Assembly: GCA_025450135.1 (NCBI GenBank)
Contig: JANWHZ010000029.1
Location: 1-12,435, forward strand
Direction of reading: 5' to 3'
Length of the DNA: 12,435 nt
Origin: Candidatus Saccharimonadales bacterium
Lineage (GTDB): Bacteria; Patescibacteriota; Saccharimonadia; Saccharimonadales; UBA4665
Positions 6,370 through 11,784 of this stretch are shown here, piece after piece. Numbering within the stretch: the stretch's first letter is position 1; every line of letters begins with the position of its first letter. The position numbers were made by a program, and so were the translations under genes. The notes below the pieces were generated by a model. The model saw nothing but the letters and a program-made list of their open reading frames with translations. It had not been told where the DNA came from and searched no databases.

Positions 6370-7197
6370 GTGCCGTACAAGTTTGCGGTAAGCGCACACG
6401 ACAGGCGCGTTCTCGTTTCACATCATGCAGAAGTCAGAAAGGACTTGAGCCATACCAGGGGGTCTGTTTCGGACTGGATCGCTCAGACGCCCACTAGGCT
6501 CGGCTTTATAGATATCGGCAGCATGATCAGGCCATTAGCCGACTACACGCATGCAGTCTCACTTCTGGGTCACGGCAGAGACGTTGTCGAGCCGACGATC
6601 GCAATAGCCTCTCCTAAACATAGTGAGCACTGCTGGAAAATAGCACAACTCATAGCTACAAGCCTAGCGCGCTCAGGTGAGATCATCGTTATAAACCACC
6701 AACTCAGCGAGTTAGATAGCGTCCATGCTCCTTGGCTCAAATACCCACCGCTTGATAATACGACCCGCTTGGCTGTTGAGCGTTTCACCGCAGAATTTGA
6801 CGAATGGGAAGCAGGTACCAGGCAGGCAATGCCGGACCCAAGAACCGTTGGCGGGACGATGAGCCCTTATGACTACGTTCAGAGGGCGGACGTGGGCCAA
6901 CGCATCATTGCAGGCATGACCGGAGCACATGTGGCGCTGCAAGTATTAACGTCAACGGGGGTTTATCTTGCAAATGCCGTTCTAGGCCCAAGCGCCGAGG
7001 AAGCACTTGCCACTGGGATTTTCCCTGCCACCCCCACACCATACGGTGCGGCACACATTTACGAGTATCCCGCAGGAGAATATCAGCCGGTTCAGCTCAC
7101 TGCGGAGCCAGTCAGACTACGACATCTGGTACCACCACAGATCATGCCGCCGTTACAGCTACCTCATAATGACATCTCTAGCCTACCGATCGTGTGA
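6370..7197 (+). CDS. Uncharacterised 275-residue soluble protein
   Basis: The start is GTG at 6370, supported by AAGGAG five bases upstream. I do not recognise the family. No signal peptide or membrane helix is visible. Residues about 75-112 (TIAIASPKHSEHCWKIAQLIATSLARSGEIIVIN, in two short stretches) read as beta-helix-beta, the beginning of a Rossmann-like alpha/beta fold. Histidines are frequent in that part (H66, H68, H83, H86, H109). Residues about 150-175 hold PDPRTVGGTMSPYDYVQRAD, and the last 50 residues are Pro-rich. No P-loop or Gly-rich dinucleotide motif is present. The gene has a neat SD and ordinary codon use, so it is probably real. Its 3' end overlaps the convergent Nudix gene by 20 bases. 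Confidence 0.75.
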   Translation: MPYKFAVSAHDRRVLVSHHAEVRKDLSHTRGSVSDWIAQTPTRLGFIDIGSMIRPLADYTHAVSLLGHGRDVVEPTIAIASPKHSEHCWKIAQLIATSLARSGEIIVINHQLSELDSVHAPWLKYPPLDNTTRLAVERFTAEFDEWEAGTRQAMPDPRTVGGTMSPYDYVQRADVGQRIIAGMTGAHVALQVLTSTGVYLANAVLGPSAEEALATGIFPATPTPYGAAHIYEYPAGEYQPVQLTAEPVRLRHLVPPQIMPPLQLPHNDISSLPIV

Positions 7198-7738
7198 TAG
7201 CATCCTGTAGCATCTGATAGTACAGCTGGCCATAGGGAACGTATCGTTTTCCTGCATCATTATCTACTTCTTGCCGCAGTGCAGTAACCGGTTTCCATAT
7301 GACTGACTCTACTTCAGTGGTCGGCAAAGTAAGCTTGGGATCTGGCAACTCAACAATATACAGCCACTGGAAATCGTTTTCGAGCATATCCGCCCCATCA
7401 ACCGGTGCATGCCAGTGGCAGACACCAATAAGCTGCAGCTCTGCTGGCGGCAACACTAACCCTAGCTCAGCTTTTGCCTTACGTATTGCCGCATCGAGTG
7501 GTTCTTCCCCATAGGTGATATGACCACCTGCTGATTTATCGAACCGCTTAGGCCAATTTATCTTGGCCGAAGAACGTTTCTGCAGCAAAACTTCCACCCC
7601 TTCTCTCGTATGCCGCCAAATCCAGACATGCGCTGAACCATGTAACGTGCCTTCCATAATTGCTTTTAATTTTGCGGCCCCTCCGTCGTGCTTCGGCCGC
7701 CCCTGTAAGTCGTAGAGCTGCCACAGAAGTGTTGTCAT
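7178..7738 (-). CDS. Nudix-fold protein, isopentenyl-isomerase-like, with degenerate Nudix box
   Basis: 186 residues from ATG 7738. WQLYDLQGRP at the N-terminus, then HGSAHVWIW, VLLQKRSSAKINWPKRFDKSAGGHITYGEEP, match Nudix proteins of the IDI-like group. The Nudix box (G72 to L94) should read G-x5-E-x7-RE-U-x-EE-x-G-U. Here G72, E78, R86, E91 and G93 are kept, but the RE Glu is K87 and the first Glu of EE is A90. Two of the metal-binding acidic positions are therefore lost, and hydrolase activity is doubtful. A longer frame from TTG 7822 exists, but the similarity and the promoter point to 7738. It lies 90 bases after the receiver-domain gene, with its own promoter. The substrate cannot be named. 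Confidence 0.85.
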   Translation of the reverse strand: MTTLLWQLYDLQGRPKHDGGAAKLKAIMEGTLHGSAHVWIWRHTREGVEVLLQKRSSAKINWPKRFDKSAGGHITYGEEPLDAAIRKAKAELGLVLPPAELQLIGVCHWHAPVDGADMLENDFQWLYIVELPDPKLTLPTTEVESVIWKPVTALRQEVDNDAGKRYVPYGQLYYQMLQDAITRSVG

Positions 7739-7747
7739 AGCGCAACT

Positions 7748-7776
7748 ATTATTGCTCAAGTCGTCTAGTCTAGCAA
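7748..7776 (-). promoter_or_regulatory. Promoter of the Nudix gene, near-leaderless
   Basis: On the minus strand: -35 TTGCTA (7776-7771), a 17-base spacer, -10 AATAAT (7753-7748, 5 of 6), then nine bases to ATG 7738. The 5' UTR would be 0-3 bases, and no SD is present. Confidence 0.5.
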
Positions 7777-7828
7777 GCGAACATTTTGCACTAAGCTTGA
7801 GTACTAAGAGAATAGGCGCCAAGCAGGC

Positions 7829-8269
7829 CTATGTACTAGGCTGAGCCGGTGGCGTATTAACATCGACAGGCGTCAGCTTAATTGATGGCTGCAAAATCTT
7901 GCCAACGAGCTGATCTATCTGGTCATTCGAGAGGTTAGCCTTCACCGCGTAACCCTCAATACCGTTTTCCCGTAACCCCGGTGGCGCGTCGGCTTCGTTC
8001 AGATTGGAGATAATAAAGACTTTGATATCTCTCCCCCATTCGGAACTACGCATGATTTGGAGCACCTGGTTGCCGGCTACTTTAGGTAACATCAAGTCAA
8101 GTAATACGAGACTGGGTCGCTCCTTCTCTATAACCGCGATTGCCTCTATGCCGTCCTTGGCTACAAAGCAAATATACCCGAGTATCTCAAGTCGTGTCTT
8201 ATATATGTCTGCAAGCGAGGTGTCGTCTTCAACAATTACAATTTTCGCCCAAGAGCCATAGTCATCCAT
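7829..8269 (-). CDS. Stand-alone response-regulator receiver domain (CheY-like)
   Basis: 146 residues made almost entirely of one receiver domain. The acidic pair with Mg site is E14-D15-D16 (IVIVEDD), the phospho-acceptor is D58 (LVLLDLMLP), the switch Ser is S88 (FIISNL) and the conserved Lys is K110 (GYAVKA). All key residues are intact. After about residue 128 only a Pro/Thr-rich tail remains (VDVNTPPAQPST), so there is no DNA-binding or enzymatic output domain. No histidine kinase is in the window; a distant kinase and a protein-protein output are implied. The gene follows the VOC gene by 29 bases on the same strand and has a -10 box seven bases before the ATG. Confidence 0.93.
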   Translation of the reverse strand: MDDYGSWAKIVIVEDDTSLADIYKTRLEILGYICFVAKDGIEAIAVIEKERPSLVLLDLMLPKVAGNQVLQIMRSSEWGRDIKVFIISNLNEADAPPGLRENGIEGYAVKANLSNDQIDQLVGKILQPSIKLTPVDVNTPPAQPST

Positions 8270-8276
8270 ATGATTG

Positions 8277-8282
8277 ATTCTA
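8277..8282 (-). promoter_or_regulatory. -10 element giving a leaderless mRNA for the receiver gene
   Basis: TAGAAT (8282-8277 on the minus strand) ends seven bases before ATG 8269. No SD and no convincing -35 are seen. Co-transcription from the VOC gene upstream is the alternative. Confidence 0.4.
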
Positions 8283-8298
8283 ACACGACTACGGCTTG

Positions 8299-8685
8299 TT
8301 ATCTGCCAGTTTGAAGCACGGCTAAGATATTGCCAGCTGGATCTTTGAACCAGGCGATATCTGGCCCCATATTTGCTGCAATACCGTGTGCGATGCCTTT
8401 TTCATCTTGGTGTATGTCTGGGTATTGCTCAAACCTTACCCCGGCCTTTAGGAGTTCGTCAACTGCAGCAGTAACATCGTCAACCACAAAATTAAGCGCT
8501 GTATAGGTTGCCGGCTGATGATTACTTTTCTGGTAGATAAACAAATGGCCGCCACCGGGTAGGCCATAGTCGAGCCCCATGGTCTCGTCGGTTAGATGCA
8601 GGCCGAGCACCTGGGAGTAAAACTCTTTGGCTTTTGCCTGATCATCAACTGAGAGCCCACTGAATGCTGCCCGAGGTGTAAACAT
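8299..8685 (-). CDS. VOC superfamily (glyoxalase/bleomycin-resistance fold) protein
   Basis: A 128-residue protein with the paired beta-alpha-beta-beta-beta modules of the VOC fold. Module 1 begins AAFSGLSVDDQAKAKEFYSQVLGL. Module 2 begins YTALNFVVDDVTAAVDELLKAGV and ends IAWFKDPAGNILAVLQ, the usual last strand with D-P-x-G-N. The usual first-strand metal-binding His/Glu is not obvious (AFSGLSV), so it may be a binding protein or use a different metal site. The substrate is unknown. The ATG has AAGGAG six bases upstream. It is the first gene of a possible VOC - receiver - Nudix run on the minus strand, divergent from cutA. Confidence 0.88.
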   Translation of the reverse strand: MFTPRAAFSGLSVDDQAKAKEFYSQVLGLHLTDETMGLDYGLPGGGHLFIYQKSNHQPATYTALNFVVDDVTAAVDELLKAGVRFEQYPDIHQDEKGIAHGIAANMGPDIAWFKDPAGNILAVLQTGR

Positions 8686-8710
8686 GGCTGCTCCTTGTTA
8701 CTACGAGCTC

Positions 8711-8716
8711 ATTATA
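8711..8716 (-). promoter_or_regulatory. -10 element for the VOC gene at 8685
   Basis: A perfect TATAAT on the minus strand (8716-8711), 25 bases before the ATG, leaving room for the SD AAGGAG. No good -35 lies 16-18 bases upstream. Confidence 0.45.
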
Positions 8717-8740
8717 CGCCTGGGCAACCCTTGATTCTGT

Positions 8741-8746
8741 TACTAT
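8741..8746 (+). promoter_or_regulatory. -10 element giving a leaderless cutA mRNA
   Basis: TACTAT ends exactly six bases before ATG 8753. No SD is present and the -35 is weak. It is divergent from the VOC promoter 25 bases away. Confidence 0.4.
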
Positions 8747-8752
8747 TGCACT

Positions 8753-9058
8753 ATGATTATCTTGTACTTGACGTGCGCCAACCAGAATGAAGCGATGAAG
8801 ATAGCTCAGGCACTATTAGAAGCCAGATTGGCAGCTTGTATCCGGCAAATGCCAGTTACCTCAACGTACTGGTGGGATAACGTTATCCATCACGATAATG
8901 AAACCCTCCTCATGATTGAGAGTAAAGAGGCTCATTTTGATGCTATCAATGCGCTTGTGGGGCATCTCCATAGTTATAAAGACTATGTCATAACTTCGGT
9001 GCCAGTAACCAAAACAACGCCAGGTGTACTGGCATGGATCAATGAGGCCACGTCGTGA
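8753..9058 (+). CDS. cutA: CutA-family protein (divalent-ion tolerance, trimeric PII-like fold)
   Basis: A 101-residue protein, near the usual length of about 105. Family landmarks in order: IILYLTCANQNEAMKIAQALLEARLAAC at the start, then PVTSTYWWDNVI (the T-S-x-Y-x-W core), NETLLMIESKEAHF, the H-S-Y segment LVGHLHSYKDYVITSVPV, and GVLAWI near the end. CutA forms very stable trimers with a ferredoxin-like fold; its link to copper or divalent-cation tolerance is historical and its molecular role is uncertain. Its TGA overlaps the GTG of the next gene (GTGA at 9055-9058), indicating translational coupling with a VOC protein. Confidence 0.92.
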   Translation: MIILYLTCANQNEAMKIAQALLEARLAACIRQMPVTSTYWWDNVIHHDNETLLMIESKEAHFDAINALVGHLHSYKDYVITSVPVTKTTPGVLAWINEATS

Positions 9059-9450
9059 AGGCAACGCTCTACCACGCCTCGATTAATGTAAGTAACGTCA
9101 AATTTTACAAAGACCTACTCGCCTACTTAAACTTCAAGACCGTTGCTACATATGAATGGGGGTTCGGCGCCACAGACGGAGCTGTCAGCCTTTGGGTGTT
9201 CAAAGTCCATCCTGACTACAACAAGTATCATTTTCACCGCAAGGCAGTTGGCATCAATCACTTCGCGTTCCGGGTTTCGAGTCGCGCTACGGTCGATTCG
9301 TTTCACCAGGCATATCTGCTCGCTAACCATATCCCGGTACTATACGGCGGGCCTGCTGAGCATCCGGAATATGAGCCAGGTTACTACGCAGTGTATTTCG
9401 AAGATCCTGATCGTCTCAAGCTCGAGGTCGTCTATAAACCTGGACAGTAA
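9055..9450 (+). CDS. VOC superfamily protein, glyoxalase-like, coupled to cutA
   Basis: 131 residues, start GTG 9055 inside the cutA stop. The VOC pattern is clear. LYHASINVSNVKFYKDLLAYLNF places H7 on the first strand, GINHFAFRV gives H69 at the start of module 2, and YAVYFEDPDRLKLEVVYKP gives E124 on the last strand, the usual metal-ligand positions. It therefore looks catalytically competent, unlike the VOC protein at 8299-8685. The substrate cannot be read from sequence; lyase/dioxygenase-like VOC members with a D-P-D-R/G-x-x-x-E-x-V ending are common. Followed after 34 bases by the MFS gene, probably the same operon. Confidence 0.88.
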   Translation: MKATLYHASINVSNVKFYKDLLAYLNFKTVATYEWGFGATDGAVSLWVFKVHPDYNKYHFHRKAVGINHFAFRVSSRATVDSFHQAYLLANHIPVLYGGPAEHPEYEPGYYAVYFEDPDRLKLEVVYKPGQ

Positions 9451-9484
9451 TTAACGCCAGTGTGTAGTATTAAGGGTAGGCACA

Positions 9485-10726
9485 ATGAAAACTAGATTCC
9501 TCTCGTATCAAAAGCTAAAAAGCATCCACTTCGTTTCGTTAACCATACTGCTTTGGGGATTGTCCGACGCGATGGTGTCATTTTACTTGCCGATACAGGT
9601 GCAGAGCTTTGTACACAACCTGACATTGTTTGGAATACTGTTTGGATTTTCGTCATTGGTTGGCGCGGTCAGCGATCCAATCTTGGGCTACCTCTCTAGC
9701 AAGACTCGGTACGTACTATTTTTACTTTTCGGATTACTCTTCTCAACTTTAGTTGTCATAACTGCCATGATGCCATTCTCTCTTGTACTCGTGCTGTGGC
9801 TAATGACTGGCTGGGGCCTCTACTACGAATTTATCGAAATTGCTATATTTAGCTACGTTAGCCGGCATCACGACGCAACCGAGCAATCGCACTACTTTGG
9901 CATTATCTACCTGTTCCTGAATGTTGCATATGTGTTTGGCCCACTGGCCGGGGGCTATTTATTAGGGCAAGGCAGCCACGCCGTATATAGCGTTAGCCTC
10001 GTTTGCCTTGGCATAGCTGTACTCTTCCTGCCGCGGCTCATATTCTTGCATCGTCGACGGGAAGTGCCGCTTTTTAAGTACCAAGTCACCGAGCGTTATA
10101 GCCTGGTCAGGCAGCTAAAAAACTTCCAAAAGGTATGGAAATACGCTGCGGTTTTTTTGGTCGCGGTTTTCTTATATAACGTTTGGGACGCCTTCGTCTG
10201 GACATTGGTACCTATTCAAAGTATTGGCGGTAACGCCTTGGTTGCCGGTCTGATCACCAGCACCTTCACGCTGCCGCTCGCTGTTCTGTCAGGGTACGGC
10301 GGCACCATTGCTGACCGCTTTGGCCGACATGCGACATTCGTTGTTGGCTTACTCGCCGCTTCGTTCTTTACGCTGCTCTTCGGCTTACAAACCGACATAG
10401 TATGGCAAATTATTACCGCAGGATTATCATCACTTGGGTTCGCTTTTGCGTACCCAGCACTCATGGGCGAAACGTCACGCGAAGGCCAGGAACACGTCTC
10501 GCAGCTTGGCAATATTACCGCTATCCAACGAATCTGCGTCAACGCCGGTTTTATTCTCGGCCCGATAGCGGGCGGCTATTTCGGCAATGTGCTTGGCATC
10601 CAGCGTGCCTTTACTGGGCTCGGCGTGGTTATGCTGACTTGCGCTATTGTGACCACTATTGCACTCATCCATTTCAAAGTTACCGGCCGACTTCATAAAA
10701 CCGTTATGGCAGAGTTTGACCTTTAG
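9485..10726 (+). CDS. Major facilitator superfamily permease
   Basis: 413 residues with about 12 membrane helices and a longer basic loop in the middle (about 188-215, HRRREVPLFKYQ), the usual MFS layout. The loop-8/9 signature is intact as GGTIADRFGRH (272-282); the loop-2/3 copy is weaker (GAVSDPILGYLSSKTR, D64). The two halves show internal similarity: FGPLAGGYLLG (151-161) and LGPIAGGYFG (358-367), typical of drug or small-molecule exporters. The substrate is not identifiable. The start has AAGGGTAGG upstream. A TGGACA/TAGTAT pair (9441-9446 and 9465-9470, spacing 18) could be a promoter, but its start point would remove part of that SD, so read-through from the VOC gene is more likely. 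Confidence 0.92.
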   Translation: MKTRFLSYQKLKSIHFVSLTILLWGLSDAMVSFYLPIQVQSFVHNLTLFGILFGFSSLVGAVSDPILGYLSSKTRYVLFLLFGLLFSTLVVITAMMPFSLVLVLWLMTGWGLYYEFIEIAIFSYVSRHHDATEQSHYFGIIYLFLNVAYVFGPLAGGYLLGQGSHAVYSVSLVCLGIAVLFLPRLIFLHRRREVPLFKYQVTERYSLVRQLKNFQKVWKYAAVFLVAVFLYNVWDAFVWTLVPIQSIGGNALVAGLITSTFTLPLAVLSGYGGTIADRFGRHATFVVGLLAASFFTLLFGLQTDIVWQIITAGLSSLGFAFAYPALMGETSREGQEHVSQLGNITAIQRICVNAGFILGPIAGGYFGNVLGIQRAFTGLGVVMLTCAIVTTIALIHFKVTGRLHKTVMAEFDL

Positions 10727-10746
10727 CTTTTTTTGCATGCTACAAT
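10716..10746 (+). promoter_or_regulatory. Promoter giving a leaderless mRNA for the 10753 gene
   Basis: -35 TTGACC (10716-10721, 5 of 6) lies inside the end of the MFS gene. A 19-base spacer and -10 TACAAT (10741-10746, 5 of 6) follow, then exactly six bases to ATG 10753. There is no SD. A small TGCAT/ATGCA inverted repeat overlaps the -10. Confidence 0.55.
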
Positions 10747-10752
10747 GCAGCT

Positions 10753-10986
10753 ATGAAACGAAAATCAAAATCTCAAACATGGTTTAAAAAAGTTCGCGGC
10801 AGTTATTTGCCCAACTCGTGGCAGGGCTGGCTACTATATGTACCGTATGCAGTCTATGTAATTGGCGTCGTGTTTTATGCATACCTTAGCGGATGGAGCT
10901 TAGGCACCGCATTGTTTGTTATCGTTCCCAACTGGGTCGCCGCGCTCGCCGCCATGACGTGGATCGCTGAGCGCACCAGCCACTAG
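10753..10986 (+). CDS. Small basic two-helix membrane protein
   Basis: 77 residues. The first 25 are strongly basic (MKRKSKSQTWFKKVRGSYLP) and followed by NSWQGWLLY. Helix 1 is about 28-46 (VPYAVYVIGVVFYAYLSG) and helix 2 about 51-70 (ALFVIVPNWVAALAAMTWI), with a short polar end. The positive N-terminus predicts both ends inside. No named domain is recognised; proteins with a similar RGSYLPxSWQGW start seem familiar from Saccharibacteria, but I cannot confirm this. It is read from its own promoter, which lies inside the end of the MFS gene. Its transcript may continue into the structured region that follows. Confidence 0.75.
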   Translation: MKRKSKSQTWFKKVRGSYLPNSWQGWLLYVPYAVYVIGVVFYAYLSGWSLGTALFVIVPNWVAALAAMTWIAERTSH

Positions 10987-11014
10987 CCAACCGTCCAGAC
11001 TACCTATACGTGAT

Positions 11015-11152
11015 ACGATAAGCCCAGCTTACGTTGTGAGATCTTTTACTCGTCGGTACGAGTTTACCAACTACACTGAGGGCAGTTCCTCATTAGGAAC
11101 GCGTTTGGCTACAAGCCAGGCAAGAGCCATCACAGGCAGCTATGCTTGTGAT
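11015..11152 (+). ncRNA. Five-hairpin structured RNA upstream of the 11174 gene
   Basis: The 187-base gap 10987-11173 is almost filled by consecutive local hairpins. H1 is ACG-(A)-TAAGC / GCTTACGT with loop CCA (11015-11034). H2 is ACTCGT / ACGAGT with loop CGGT (11048-11063). H3 is GTTCCT / AGGAAC with loop CATT (11085-11100). H4 is TGGCT / AGCCA with loop ACA (11106-11118). H5 is ATCACAGGCA / TGCTTGTGAT with loop GCTA (11129-11152, one G-U pair). Loops are 3-4 bases, as in compact folded RNA. The string ends two bases before the segment that holds the SD of the next gene. I infer a structured 5' UTR or separate RNA; it matches no riboswitch I recognise. Confidence 0.6.
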
Positions 11153-11153
11153 C

Positions 11154-11164
11154 GTTAACAAGGG
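11154..11164 (+). repeat. 5' arm of long-range inverted repeat, contains the SD of the 11174 gene
   Basis: GTTAACAAGGG is the exact reverse complement of CCCTTGTTAAC at 11718-11728. The AAGGG part is the core of the SD (AAGGGAG) of the 11174 gene. Pairing would hide the ribosome site and bring the two ends of the mRNA together. Confidence 0.6.
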
Positions 11165-11173
11165 AGAGTGTAC

Positions 11174-11635
11174 ATGCCCACCACCGCTAGTACTCAGGCC
11201 GCCATAACAAGTCTTGAAGCGTACCAGCTTTCAGGGCAGTTTCACGGGTTAGTCGTGTGTAAGATCGAAGGGTTGGATGGCGAACCAGTCACAAAGCTGG
11301 CACGTCTACTCAACGAGCACTTACTACGTCAACGAACTGGCAAGCTTACTGCAAGGCCAGGCCGGTTTTGGGTCGGAACCACCGTACCAAGCTTACAAAT
11401 AGACTGGCATATGGTCGAAGTTACACTTCTTGAGTGTGTCCCCACGAGGTTAAGGTTCGCACCGGACCCCCGCTACCAAGCGTTTCGGCTCGGCGGCATC
11501 TTTAACGATCAATCTCGCACTAGAGGCGCACAGCATCCCGTCCTTTTTAGGGGTGGATTCATGATTATCCACAACTCAGATGGGAGTAACGTAGAAAGCC
11601 AGGTGGGCTATATCAAGTGTAGTCTTGCAGGCTAA
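11174..11635 (+). CDS. Uncharacterised 153-residue protein between structured RNA elements
   Basis: The start is ATG 11174 (MPTTASTQAA), seven bases after SD AGGGAG (11161-11166); an in-frame GTG at 11168 is too close to that SD. The protein is soluble-looking, without signal peptide or membrane helix. An N-terminal Thr/Ala-rich stretch is followed by SGQFHGLVVCKIEGLDGEPV, a helix-like LARLLNEHLLRQRTGKL, then beta-like segments (RFWVGTTVPSL, HMVEVTLLECVPTRLRF, GGFMIIHNSDGSNV) ending in VGYIKCSLAG. It has two Cys near its ends (in VVCKI and IKCSL) and one in LLECV. I recognise no family. Its setting is exceptional: a multi-hairpin leader, an SD complementary to its own 3' UTR, and a hammerhead ribozyme 96 bases after its stop. 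Confidence 0.7.
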   Translation: MPTTASTQAAITSLEAYQLSGQFHGLVVCKIEGLDGEPVTKLARLLNEHLLRQRTGKLTARPGRFWVGTTVPSLQIDWHMVEVTLLECVPTRLRFAPDPRYQAFRLGGIFNDQSRTRGAQHPVLFRGGFMIIHNSDGSNVESQVGYIKCSLAG

Positions 11636-11648
11636 ATGACCTGCATGG

Positions 11649-11715
11649 AAGAAGCGGGAGCGGCAAGGGTCTTGTACCAGGCGGCTTCTTGCCGTCTCCC
11701 TGCAGTACACTGCAG
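11649..11715 (+). other. 3' UTR hairpins with two competing stems
   Basis: Stem Y pairs GGGAG (11656-11660) and CGGCAAG (11661-11667) with CTTGCCG (11688-11694) and CTCCC (11696-11700), 12 bp with one bulged T. Stem X pairs AAGAAGC (11649-11655) with GCTTCTT (11684-11690). X and Y share 11688-11690, so they exclude each other at least in part. CTGCAG-TACA-CTGCAG (11700-11715) adds a 6-bp tetraloop hairpin. There is no T-run, so it is not a simple terminator. A switch-like or mRNA-stabilising element is possible. Confidence 0.5.
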
Positions 11716-11717
11716 CG

Positions 11718-11728
11718 CCCTTGTTAAC
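11718..11728 (+). repeat. 3' arm of long-range inverted repeat (anti-SD), just before the ribozyme
   Basis: CCCTTGTTAAC, perfectly complementary to 11154-11164. Its CCCTT would pair with the SD of the 11174 gene. It ends two bases before stem III of the hammerhead. Confidence 0.6.
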
Positions 11729-11730
11729 CC

Positions 11731-11784
11731 GCAACCTCCATGAGTCGTGCTCATGCTGATGAGTTCAGCAGAACGAAAGGTTGC
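11731..11784 (+). ncRNA. Type III hammerhead self-cleaving ribozyme
   Basis: Every conserved part of the hammerhead is present and in order. Stem III 5' strand is GCAACCT (11731-11737), whose last base is U16.1. The cleavage nucleotide C17 is 11738. Stem I is CATGAG / CTCATG (11739-11744 / 11750-11755) with loop TCGTG. Core one is CTGATGA (11756-11762). Stem II is GTTC / GAAC (11763-11766 / 11771-11774) with loop AGCA. Core two is GAAA (11775-11778), and stem III 3' strand is AGGTTGC (11778-11784), which includes the A15.1-U16.1 pair. All stems are perfect Watson-Crick. The open stem is III, hence type III. Self-cleavage is predicted between 11738 and 11739. It lies in the 3' UTR of the 11174 gene, 11 bases from the end of a convergent flavoprotein gene. 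Loops I and II are short, so their tertiary contact is not obvious. Confidence 0.9.

Noticed and set aside
7739..7822. TTG start that would extend the Nudix protein by 28 residues
   Set aside because: The added residues show no family similarity, there is no SD before the TTG, and a promoter lies between 7748 and 7776, downstream of that start.
10723..10734. T-run after the MFS stop, as for an intrinsic terminator
   Set aside because: No stem of useful length precedes the T-run; the segment lies in the spacer of the next gene's promoter.
11015..11152. Degenerate tRNA or tmRNA reading of the five-hairpin region
   Set aside because: No T-arm (TTCGA loop) or acceptor pairing is present and the hairpins do not fall into a cloverleaf.
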